Below, piece by piece: positions 13,473 to 24,065 of a DNA stretch of 64,000 bases. The notes beneath the pieces are model-generated. The model was given only the letters and a program-made list of their open reading frames with translations. It did no database searches and was not told where the DNA came from. The stretch spans positions 5,580,001 to 5,644,000 of the forward strand of contig NW_026947501.1 in assembly GCF_034190915.1 (NCBI RefSeq), written 5' to 3'. How positions within the stretch are numbered: position 1 is the stretch's first letter; the number at the start of each line of letters is the position of its first letter. The position numbers and the translations under genes were made by a program. This DNA is from Cavia porcellus. Lineage: Eukaryota; Chordata; Mammalia; Rodentia; Caviidae.

Positions 13473-13774
13473 GTGGTGTGAATCAGAGGGCCTGAATTAG
13501 AATAGGCAGTGAGTGGCAATATAGGATGGAGAAAAGCACCACAGGGTGGTCAGCATGGGGAGGTCAGGAAACATGCAGTGGCAATGTAGGATCATTTTCT
13601 GAATAACATCACGGGATGGTGCCCATTGTCAGGCTTTCTAACAGGCCATTCACTAGAAGGAGTGAGAAAAACATCACGGGGTGGTGTGGATCGGAGGACC
13701 TGAATTAGGATAGGCAGTGAGTGGCAATGTAAAATGGAGAAAAGCACCACGGGGTGGTCATCATGAGGAGGTCA

Positions 13775-14583
13775 GGAAACATTCAGTGGCAATGTAGGAT
13801 AGGTTTCTGAAAAATATCAGGGGGTGGTGCGCACTGTACGGGTTTCTAAACGGCCATTCTCTAGTAGGAGTGAGAAAAACACCACGGGGTGGTGTGAATC
13901 GGAGGGCCTGAATTAGAATAGTCAGGGAGTGGCAATGTAGGATGGAGGAAAGCACCACGGGGAGGTCAGCATGGGGAGGTCAGGAAACATGCAGTGGCAA
14001 TGTAGGATAGGTTTCTGAAAAACCTCTCGGCGTGGTGTGCATTGTAAGTGTTCCTAACAGGCCATTCACTTGTAGGAGTGAGAAAAACATCACGGGGTGG
14101 TGTGAATAGGATGGCCTTCATTAGGATAGGCAGTGAGTGGCAATGTAGGATGTTGAAAAGCACCACGGGGTGATTAGGATGTGGAAGTCAGGAAACATGC
14201 AGGGAAAATGTAAGATGGGTTTCTAAAAAAAATTGCGTGGTGGTGTCCATTGAAAGGGTTTTTAACAGGCCATTCACAAGTAGCAGTGAGAAAAACATGA
14301 AGGGGTGGTGTGAAACAGAGGGACTTAATTAGGATAGGCCGTGAGAGGCAATGTAGAATGGAGAAAAGCACCATGGGGTGGTCAGCATGGAGATGTCAAG
14401 AAACATGCAGTGGCAATGCAGGATATGTTTCTGAAAAACATCACGGGGTGGTGCGCATTGTAAGGGTTTCTAACAGGCCCTTCACTAGGAGGAGTGAGAA
14501 AAACATCACGGGGTTGTGTGAATCAGAGGGCCTGAATTATATTAGCCAGTGAGTGGCAATGTAGGAAGGAGAAAAGCACCACA
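13775..14583 (+). repeat. Truncated copy of the 8-mer unit start
   Basis: The GGAAACATTCAGTGGC start and the following CCTCTCGGCGTGGTG and alpha-beta monomers match bases 1-809 (offset 13774) and 1662-2470 (offset 12113). At the right it merges into the offset-8,655 block. Confidence 0.75.
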
Positions 14584-17100
14584 GGCTGGTCAGCATGGGG
14601 AGGTCAGGAAACATGCAGTGGCAATGTAGCATTGGTTTCTGAAAAACATCGTGGGGTGGTGCACATTGTACGGGTTTCTAACTGGCCATTCACTAGTAGG
14701 AGTGAGAAAAACATCACGTGGTGGTGTGAATTGGAGGGCCTGGATTAGGATAAGCAGTGAGTGGCAATGTAGGATGGAGAAAAGCACCATGGGGCGGTCA
14801 ACATTGGGAGGTCAGGAAACTTGCAGTGGCAATGTAGGATAGGTTTCTGAAAAACTTCGTGGGGTGGTGTGCATTGTAAGGGTACCTAACAGGCCATTCA
14901 CTAGTAGGAGTGAGAAAAACATCACGGTGTTGTGTGAATCGGAGGGCCTGAATTAGAATAGGCAGTGAGTGGCAATGTAGGAAAGAGAAAAGCACCTCGG
15001 GATGGTCAGCATTGGGAGGTCAGGAAACATGCAGTGGCTATGTAGGATAGGTTTCTGAAAAACATCGCGGGGTGGTGCGCATTGTACGGGTTTCTAACAG
15101 GCCATTCACAAGTAGGAGTGAGAAAAAACATCACGGGGTGGTGTGAATCGGACGGCCTGCATCAGGATAGGCAGTGAGTGGCAATGTAGGATGTAGAAAA
15201 GCACCACAGGGTGATTAGGATGCAGACGTCAGGAAACATGCAGGGCCAATGTAAGATGGGTTTCTGAAAAAAATCACGTGGTGGTGCCCATTGAAAGCGT
15301 TTCTAACAGGCCATTCACTAGTAGTAGTATGAAAAACATCAATAGATGGTGTGAAATGGAGGGGCTTAATTAGGATAGGCAGTGAGAGGCAATGTAGAAT
15401 GGAAAAAAGCACCACGGTGTGGTGAGCATGGAGATGTCAGGAAACATGCAGTGGCAATGCAGGATATGTTTCTGAAAAACATCGCAGGGTGGTGCACATT
15501 GTAAGGGTTTCTAACAGGCCATTCACAAGTAGGAGTGAGAAAAACATCACGGAGTGGTGTGAATCGGAGGGGCAGAATTAGGATAAGCAGTGAATGGCAA
15601 TGTAGGATGGAGAAAAGCACCACGGGGTGGTCAGCATGGAGATGCAGGAAACATGCAGTGGCAATGTAGGATATGTTTCTGAAAAACATCGCGGTGTGGT
15701 GCGCATTGTAAGGGTATCTAACAGGCCATTCACTAGTAGGAGTGAGAAAAACATCACCGGGTTGTGTGAATCGGAGGGCCTGAATTAGAATAGGCAGTGA
15801 GTGGCAATGTAGGATGTTGAAAAGCACCACGGGGTGATTAGGATGTGGAAGTCAGGAAACATGCAGGGCCAATGTAAGATGGGTTTCTGAAAATAATTGC
15901 GTGGTGGTGTCCATTGAAAGGGTTTTTAACAGGCCATTCACTAGTAGCAGTGAGAAAAACATCGAGGGGTGGTGTGAAACGGAGGGACTTAATTAGGATA
16001 GGCAGTGAGAGGCAATGTAGAATGGAGAAAAGCACCATGGGGTGGTCAGCATGGAGATGTCAAGAAACATGCAAGGCAATGCAGGATATGTTTCCGAAAA
16101 ACATCGCGGGGTGGTGCGCATTGTAAGGGTATCTGACAGCCTATTCACTAGGAGGAGTCAGAAAAACATCACGGGGTTGTGTGAATCAGAGGGCCTGAAT
16201 TATATTAGCCAGTGAGTGGCAATGTAGGAAGGAGAAAAGCACCACAGGCTGGTCATCGTGGGGAGGTCAGGAAACATGCAGTGGCAATGTAGCATTGGTT
16301 TCTGAAAAACATCGTGGGGTGGTGCGCATTGTACGGGTTTCTAACCGGCCATTCACTAGTAGGAGTGAGAAAAACATCACGTGGTGGTGTGAATTGGAGG
16401 GCCTGGATTAGGATAAGCAGTGAGTGGCAATGTAGGTTGGAGAAAAGCACCATGGGGCGGTCAACATTGGGAGGTCAGGAAACTTGTTGTGGCAATGTAG
16501 GATAGGTTTCTGAAAACCTTCGTTGGGTGGTGTGCATTGTAAGAGTTTCTAACAGGCCATTCACTAGTAAGAGTTAGAAAGACATCTCGGGGTGTTGTGA
16601 ATTGGAGGGCCTTAGTTAAGATAGGCAGGGAGTAGCAATGTAGGAGGAGAAAAGCACCATAGGTTGGTCAGCATGGGGACGTCTGGAAATATGCAGTGGC
16701 AAGGTAGGACAGGTTTCTGAAAAACATCGCGGGGTGGTGCGCATTGTACGGGTTTCTAAGAGGCCATTCAAAAGTAGGAGTGAGAAAAACATCATGGGGT
16801 GGTGTGAATCGGAGGGGCAGAATTAGGATAAGCAGTGAGTGGCAATGTAGGATGGAGAAAAGCACCACAGGGTGATTAAGATGTGAAAGTCAGGAAACAT
16901 GCAGGGCCAATGTAAGATAGGTTTCTGAAAAAAGATCGCGTGGTGGTGCCCATTGAAAAGGTTTCTAACAAGCCATTCACTAGCAGGAATGAGAAAAACA
17001 TCATGGGGTGGTGAGAATCGGAGGGGCAGAATTAGGATAGGCAGTGAGTGGCAATGTAGGATGGAGAAAAGCACCACGGGGTGGTCAGCATGGAGATGTC
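13970..17100 (+). repeat. Duplicated ~3.1-kb, 15-monomer block, copy 2 (offset 8,655)
   Basis: This is the partner of 5315-8445. Its left edge joins a copy of the 8-mer unit (13775 matches base 1) and its right edge is the boundary with domain B. The internal piece 14798-16095 is also shared with 11472-12769 at offset 3326. Confidence 0.85.
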
Positions 17101-19565
17101 AGGAAACATGCAGTGGCTATGTAGGACATGTTTCTGAAAAACATCGCGGGGTGGTTCGCATTGTAAGGGTTTCTAACAGGCCATTCCCTAGTAGGAGTGA
17201 GAAAAACATCATGGGGTTTTGTGATTCGGATGGCCTGAATTAGAATAGGCAGTGAGTGGCAACGTAGGAAAGAGAAAAGCACCATGGGGTGGTCAGCATG
17301 GAGAGGTCAGGAAACATGCAGTGGCAATGTAGGATAGGTTTTTGAAAATCATCGTGGGATGGTGCGCATTGTACGGGTTTCTAACAGGCCATTCACTAGT
17401 AGGAGTGAGAAAAACATCACAGGGTCTTGTGAATCGGAGGGCCGGGATTAGGATAAGCAGTGAGTCGCAATGTAGTATGGAGAAAAGCACCTTGGGGCGG
17501 TCCATATTGGGAGGTCAGGAAACTTGCAGTGGCAATGTAGGATAGGTTTCTGAAAAACATCGCGGGGTGGTGCACATTGTAAGGGTTTCTAACAGGCCAT
17601 TCACTAGTAGGAGTGAGAAAGACATCACGGGGTGGTGTGAATTGGAGGGACTTAGTTAGGATAGGCACAGAGTGGCATTGTAGGAGGAGAAAAGCACCAT
17701 AGGGTGGACAGCATGGGGAGATTGGGAAATATGCAGTGGCAGGTAGGATATGTTTCTGAAAAACATCGCAGGGTGGTGCGCCCTGTAAGGGTTTCTAACA
17801 GGCGACTCACTAGTAGGGGCGAGAAAAACATCACGGTGTGGTGTGAATTGGAGGGGCTGAATCAGGATAGGCAGTTGGTGGTAATGTAGGATGAAGAAAA
17901 GCACCAGGGGTGTTCAGCATGGGGAGGGAAGGAAACATGCAGTGGCAATGTAGGATAAGTTTCTGAAAAACATCGAGGGGTGGTGCGCATTGTATGGGAT
18001 TCTAACAGGCCATTCACTAGTAGGAGTCAGGAAAACATCACGTGGTGGTGTGAATTGGAGGGCCTGAATTAGAATAGTCAGTGAGTGGCAATGTAGGATG
18101 GAGAAAAGCACCTCGGGGTGGTCAGCATTGGGAGGTCAGGAAACCTGCAGTGGCAATGTAGGATTCGTTTCTGAGAAACATTGCGGGGTGGTGCGCATTG
18201 TAAGGGTTTCTAACAGGCCATTCAAGACAAGGAGTTACAAAAACATCACGGTGTGGTGTGAGTCGAAGAACCTGAATTAGGATAGGCACTGAGTGGTAAT
18301 ATAGGATGGAGAAAAGCACCAGGGGTGGTCAGCATGGGGAGGGCAGGAAAGATGCAGTGGCAAGGTAGGTTAGGTTTCTGAAAAACATATTGCGGTGGTG
18401 AGCATTGTAAGGTTTCTTAAAGGCGCTTCACAAGTAGGAGTGAGAAAAACATCACGGGGTGGTGTGAATCGGGAGGCCTTAATTAAGATAGGCAGTGAGA
18501 GGCAATGTAGGATGGAGAAAAACACCACAGGCTGGTTAGTATGGGGAGGTCAGGAAACATGCTGTGGCAATATAGGATATGTTTCTGAAAAACATCGCGG
18601 GGTGGTGAGCATTTTAAGGGTTTCTAACAGGCCATTCACAAGTAGGAGTGAGAAAAACATCACGGGGTGGTGTGAATCGGATGGCCTGAATCAGGATAGT
18701 CAGTGAGTGGCAATGTAGGATGTAGAAAAGCACCACGGGGTGACTAGGATGTGGAAGTCAGGAAACATACAGGGCAAAGGTAATATAGGTTTCCGATAAA
18801 AATGCGTGGTGGTGCCCATTGAAAGGGTTTCTAACAGGCCATTCACTAGTAGGAGTGAGAAAAACATCATGGGGTGGTGTGAATCTCAGGGGCTGACTTA
18901 GGATAGGCAGTGAGTGGCAATGTAGGATGGAGAAAAGCACCACGGGGTGGTCTGCATGGAGATGTCAGAAAACATGCAGTGGCAATGCAGGATATGTTTA
19001 TGAAAAACATCGCGGGGTGGTGTGCATTGTAAGGGTTTCTAACAGGCCATTCACTAGTAGGAGTGAGAAAAACATCACGGGGTTGTGTGAATCGGAGAGC
19101 CTGAATTATATTAGGCAGTGAGTGGCATTGTAGGAAGGAGAAAAGCACCACGGGGTGATCAGCATGGGGAGTTCAGGAAACATGCAGTGGCAATGTAGGA
19201 TAGTTTTCGGAAAAACATCACGGGGTGGTGCGCATTTATGGGTTTCTAACAGGCCATTCACGAGTAGGAGTGAGAAAAACATCACGGGGTGCTGTGATTC
19301 GGATGGCCTGCATCAGGATAGGCAGTGAGTGGCAATGGAAGATGGAGAAAAGCACCACTGGGTGGTCAGGATGGGGAGTTCAGGAAACATGCAGTGGCAA
19401 TGTAGGATACGTTTCTGAAAAACTTCGTGGGATGGTGCGCATTGTAAGGGTGTCTAACAGGCCATTCACTAAGAGGAGTGAGAAAAACATCAGGGGTGGT
19501 GTGAATCGGAGGGCCTGAATCAGGATAGTCAGTGAGTGGCAATGTAGGATGTAGAAAAGCACCAC

Positions 19566-19772
19566 GGGATGACTAGGATGTGGAAGTCAGGAAACATGCA
19601 GGTCCAAGGTAACATAGGTTTCCGATAAAAATCGCGTGGTGGTGCCCATTGAAAGGGTTTCTAACAGGCCATTCACTAGTAGGAGTGAGAAAAACATCAG
19701 GGGTGGTGTGAATCGGAGGGCCTGAATCAGAAGAGTCAGTGCGTGGCAATGTAGGATGGAGAAAAGCACCTG
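19566..19772 (+). repeat. Isolated alpha-type monomer, absent from the sister unit
   Basis: It carries the alpha signature (GACTAGGATGTGGAAGTCAG, then TGCCCATTGAAAGGGTTTCT) but is not followed by the beta monomer that accompanies alpha elsewhere. In domain B copy 2 the two flanks are joined directly (23390-23455). It is either an insertion derived from the alpha monomer at about 18730 or a deletion in copy 2. Confidence 0.7.
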
Positions 19773-20003
19773 GGAGTGGTCAGCATAGGGAGGTCAGGAA
19801 ACATGCAGTGGCAATGTAGGTTAGGTTTGTGAAAAACATCGTGGGGTGGTGCATATTGTAAGGGTTTCTAACAGGCCTTTCACTAGTAGGATTGAGAAAA
19901 TCATCAGGTGTGGTGTGAATCGGGGGGCCTGAATTAGGATAGGCAGTGAGTGACAATGTAGGATGGAGAAAAGCACCATGGGGCGGTCGACATGGGGAGG
20001 GCA

Positions 20004-20417
20004 GGAAACTTGCAGTGGCAATGTAGGTTAGGTTTCTGAATATCATCGCCCGGTGGTGCGCATTGTAAGGGTTTCTAACAGGCCATTCACTTGTAGGAGT
20101 GAGAAAAACATCAGGGGTCATGTGAATCGGAGGGCCTGAATTAGGGTAGGCAGTGAGTGACAATGTAGGATGGAGAAAAGTCTCACGGCGTTGTCAGCAT
20201 TGGGAGGTCAGGAAACATGCAGTGGCAATGTAGGTTAGGTTTCTGAATATCATCGCCCGGTGGTGCGCATTGTAAGGGTTTCTAACAGGCCATTCACTTG
20301 TAAGAGTGAGAAAAACATCAGGGGTCATGTGAATCGGAGGGCCTGAATTAGGGTAGGCAGTGAGTGACAATGTGGGATGGAGAAAAGTCCCACAGCGTTG
20401 TCAGCATTGGGAGGTCA
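20004..20417 (+). repeat. Adjacent monomer duplication (2 x 207 bp)
   Basis: Monomers 20004-20210 and 20211-20417 are nearly identical neighbours. Both carry GAATATCATCGCCCGGTGGT, GTAGGTTAGG and GAATTAGGGTAGG, and end in AGTCTCACGGCG or AGTCCCACAGCG. Domain B copy 2 has this variant once (about 23737-23940), so the doubling is recent and local to copy 1. Confidence 0.85.
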
Positions 20418-20608
20418 GGAAACATGCAGTGGCAATGTAGAATAGGTTTATGAAAAACATAGCGGGGTGGTGCGCATTGTAAGGGTTTCTAACAGGCCAT
20501 TCAGTATTAGGAGGAAGAAAAACATCCTCTGGAGGTGTGAATCGGAGGGCCAAAATAAGGATAGGCAGTGAGTGACAATGTAGCATGGAGAAAAGCCCCA
20601 CGGCGTGG

Positions 20609-23600
20609 TCAGCATGGGGAGGTCAGGAAACATGCAGTGGAAATGTAGGATAGGTTTCTGAAAAAAATCGCGGGATGGTGCGCATTGTAAGGGTTTCTAA
20701 CAGGCCATTCCCTAGTAGGAGTGAGAAAAACATCACGGGGTTGTGTGATTCGGAGGGCCTGAATTAGGATAGGCAGTGAGTGGCAACGTAGGAAAGAGAA
20801 AAGCACCATGGGGTGGTCAGCATGGGGAGGTCAGGAAACATGCAGTGGCAATGTAGGATAGGTTTTTGAAAAACATCGCGGGGTGGTGTGCATTGTATGT
20901 GTTTCTAACGGGCCATTCACTAGTAGGAGTGAGAAAAACATCACAGGGTGTTGTGAATCGGAGGGCCGGGATTAGGATAAGCAGTGATTGGCAATATAGT
21001 ATGGAGAAAAGAACCATGGGGCGGTACACATTGGGAGGTCAGGAAACTTGCAGTGGCAATGTATGATAGGTTTCTGAAAAACATCGCGGGGTGGTGCACA
21101 TTGTAAGGGTTTCTAACAGGCCATTCACTAGTAGGAGTGAGAAAGACATCACGGGGCGGTGTGAATTGGAGGGACTTAGTTAGGATAGGCACGGAGTGGC
21201 ATTGTAGGAGGAGAAAAGCACCATAGGTTGGTCAGCATGGGGAGGTTTGGAAATATGCAGTGGCAGGTAGTATATGTTTCTGAAAAACATCGCAGGGTTG
21301 TGCGCCCTGTAAGGGTTTCTCACAGGCAACTCACTAGTAGGGGCGAGAAAAACATCACGGTGTGGTGTGAATTGGAGGGGCTGAATCAGGATAGGCAGTA
21401 AGTGGTAATGTAGGATGAAGAAAATCACCAGGGGTGTTCAGCATGGGGAGGGCAGGAAACATGCAGTGGCAATGTAGGATAAGTTTCTGAAAAACATCGA
21501 GGGGTGGTGCGCATTGTGCGGGATTCTAACAGGCCATTCTCTAGTAGGAGTGAGGAAAACATCACGTGGTGGTGTGAATTGGAGGGCCTGAATTAGGATA
21601 CGCAGTGAGTGGCAATGTAGCATGGAGAAAAGTACAACGGGGTGGTTCAGCATGGGCAGTTCAGGACACATGCAGTGTCAATGTAGGATAGGATTCTGAA
21701 AAACATCGCGGGGTGGTACGCATTGTAAGTGTTTCTAACAGGCCATTCACTAGTAGGAGTGAGAAAAACATCACAGGGTGTTGTGAATAGGAGGGCCTGG
21801 ATTAGGATAAGCAGTTAGTGGCAATGTAGGATGGAGAAAAGCACCACTGGGTGGTCAGCATGTGAAATTCAGAGAACATGCCGTGCCAATCTAGGATAGG
21901 TTTCTGAAAAACATCGCCGGGTGGTGCTCATTGTAAGGGTTTCTAAAAGGCCATTCACAAGTAGGAGTGAGAATAACATCACGGGGTGGTGTGAATCGGA
22001 GGGCCTGAATTAGAATAGTCAGTGAGTGGCAATGTAGAATGGAGAAAAGCACCTTGGGGTGGTCAGCATTGGGAGGTCAGGAAACTTGCAGTGGCAATGT
22101 AGGATTCGTTTCTGAGAAACATTGCAGGATGGTGTGCATTGTAAGGGTTTCTAACAGGCCATTCAAGACAAGGAGTTACAAAAACATCACGGTGTGGTGT
22201 GAGTCGGAGAACCTGAATTAGGATAGGCACTGAGTGGTAATATAGGATGGAGAAAAGCACCAGGGGTCTTCAGCATGGGGAGGGCAGGAAACATGCAGTG
22301 GCAATGTAGGTTAGGTTTCTGAAAAACATCGTGCGGTGGTGAGCATTGTAAGGTTTCTTAAAGGCGCTTCACAAGTAGGAGTGAGAAAAACATCACGGGG
22401 TGGTGTGAATCGGGAGGACTGAATTAGGATAGGCAGTGAGAGGCAATGTAGGATGGAGAAAAACACCACAGGCTGGTTAGTATGGGGAGGTCAGGAAACA
22501 TGCAGTGACAATGTAGGATATGTTTCTGAAAAACATCGCGGGGTGGTGAGCATTGTAAGGGTTTCTAACAGGCCATTCACAAGTAGGAGTGAGAAAAACA
22601 TCACGGGGTGGTGTGAATCGGATGGCCTGAATCAGGATAGTCAGTGAGTGGCAATGTAGGATGTAGAAAAGCACCACGGGTTGACTAGGATGTGGAAGTC
22701 AGGAAACATGCAGGGCAAAGGTAACATAGGTTTCCGATAAAAATCGCGTGGTGGTGCCCATTGAAAGGGTTTCTAACAGGCCATTCACTAGTAGGAGTGA
22801 GAAAAACATCATGGGGTGGTGTGAATCTGAGGGGCTGACTTAGGATAGGCAGTGAGTGGCAATGTAGGATGGAGAAAAGCACCACGGGGTGGTCTGCATG
22901 GAGATGTCAGAAAACATGCAGTGGCAATGCAGGATATGTTTATGAAAAACATCGTGGGGTGGTGTGCATTGTAAGGGTTTCTAACAGGCCATTCACTAGT
23001 AGGAGTGAGAAAAACATCACAGGGTTGTGTGAATCGGAGAGCCTGAATTATATTAGGCAGTGAGTGGCATTGTAGGAAGGAGAAAAGCACCATGGGGTGG
23101 TCAGCATGGGGAGTTCAGGAAACATGCAGTGGCAATGTAGGATAGGTTTCGGAAAAATATCACGGGGTTGTGCGCATTTATGGGTTTCTAACAGGCCATT
23201 CACGAGTAGGAGTGAGAAAAACATCACGGGGTGCTGTGATTCGGATGGCCTGCATCAGGATATGCAGTGTGTGGCAATGTAAGCTGGAGAAAAGCACCAC
23301 TGGGTGGTCAGGATAGGGAGTTCAGGAAACATGCAGTGGCAATGTAGGATACGTTTCTGAAAAACTTCGTGGGATCGCGCGCATTGTAAGGGTGTCTAAC
23401 AGGCCATTCACTAAAAGGAGTGAGAAAAACATCAGGGGTCGTGTGAATCGGAGTGCCTGAATCAGAAGAGTCAGTGAGTGGCAATGTAGGATGGAGAAAA
23501 GCACCCAGGAGTGGTCAGCATAGGGAGGTCAGGAAACCTCCAGTGGCAATGTAGGTTAGGTTTGTGAAAAACATCGTGGGGTGGTGCACATTGTAATTGT

Positions 23601-24065
23601 TTCTAACAGGCCTTTCACTAGTAGGAGTGAGAAAATCATCAGGGGTGGTGTGAATCGGAGGGCCTCAATTATGATAGGCAGTGAGTGGCAATGTAGGATG
23701 GAGAAAAGCACCATGGGGCGGTCGACATGGGGAGGGCAGGAAACTTGCAGTGGCAATGTAGGATAGGTTTCTGAATATCATCGCCCCGTGGTGCGCATTG
23801 TAAGGGTTTCTAACAGGCCATTCACTTGTAGGAGTGAGAAAAACATCAGGGGTCGTGTGAATCGGAGGGCCTGAATTAGGGTAGGCAATGAGTGACAATG
23901 TAGGATGGAGAAAAGTCCCACGGCGTTGTCAGCATTGGGAGGTCAGGAAACATGCAGTGGCAATGTAGGATAGGTTTATAAAAACATAGTGGGGTGGTGC
24001 GCATTGTAAGGGTTTCTAACAGGCCATTCAGTATTAGGAGTGAGAAAAACATCCTCTGGAGGTGT
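20609..24065 (+). repeat. Domain B, ~3.5-kb unit, copy 2
   Basis: This is the tandem partner of 17085-20608. It carries about two additional monomers at roughly 21640-22050 that copy 1 lacks, and lacks two single monomers that copy 1 has. Homology ends just after ACATCCTCTGGAGGTGT (24049-24065, matching ~20521-20537). Divergence from copy 1 is visibly greater than between the domain A or domain C tandem pairs. Confidence 0.8.

Larger units (their letters stand above)
1..17100 (+). repeat. Domain A: mosaic of overlapping higher-order repeats
   Basis: This domain is built from blocks of 5 to 15 monomers that recur at several different offsets (1,661, 2,212, 5,329, 6,161, 8,655 and about 12,112 bp) rather than one regular period. 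A characteristic monomer variant (alpha: CATTGAAAGGGTTTTTAACA with AGGGCCAATGTAAGATGGG) occurs about 16 times. It is followed each time by a second variant (beta: CATGGAGATGTCA with GCAATGCAGGATATG). The overlap of different offsets indicates successive unequal exchanges between arrays in register. The domain ends at about 17,085-17,100, where the offset-8,655 match stops and the domain B unit begins. Confidence 0.85.
17085..20608 (+). repeat. Domain B, ~3.5-kb 17-monomer unit, copy 1
   Basis: It matches the next ~3.5 kb, beginning at offset 3524 (17085 to 20609). Diagnostic variants shared by both copies are ATGCAGTGGCAGGTAG (~17732/21256), TTCAAGACAAGGAGTTACAA (~18221/22162), GTAAGGTTTCTTAAAGGCGC (~18406/22347) and ATCATCGCCC (~20042/23777). 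The offset shifts to about 3941 and then to 3735 and 3528 along the unit, showing whole-monomer gains and losses after duplication. This copy has one extra alpha-type monomer (about 19566-19772) and one duplicated monomer (20211-20417) relative to copy 2. Confidence 0.85.

Noticed and set aside
20141..20146. TTAGGG telomere-like hexamer
   Set aside because: It is a single occurrence inside a monomer variant (GAATTAGGGTAGG), repeated only because the monomer is repeated. There is no tandem run.
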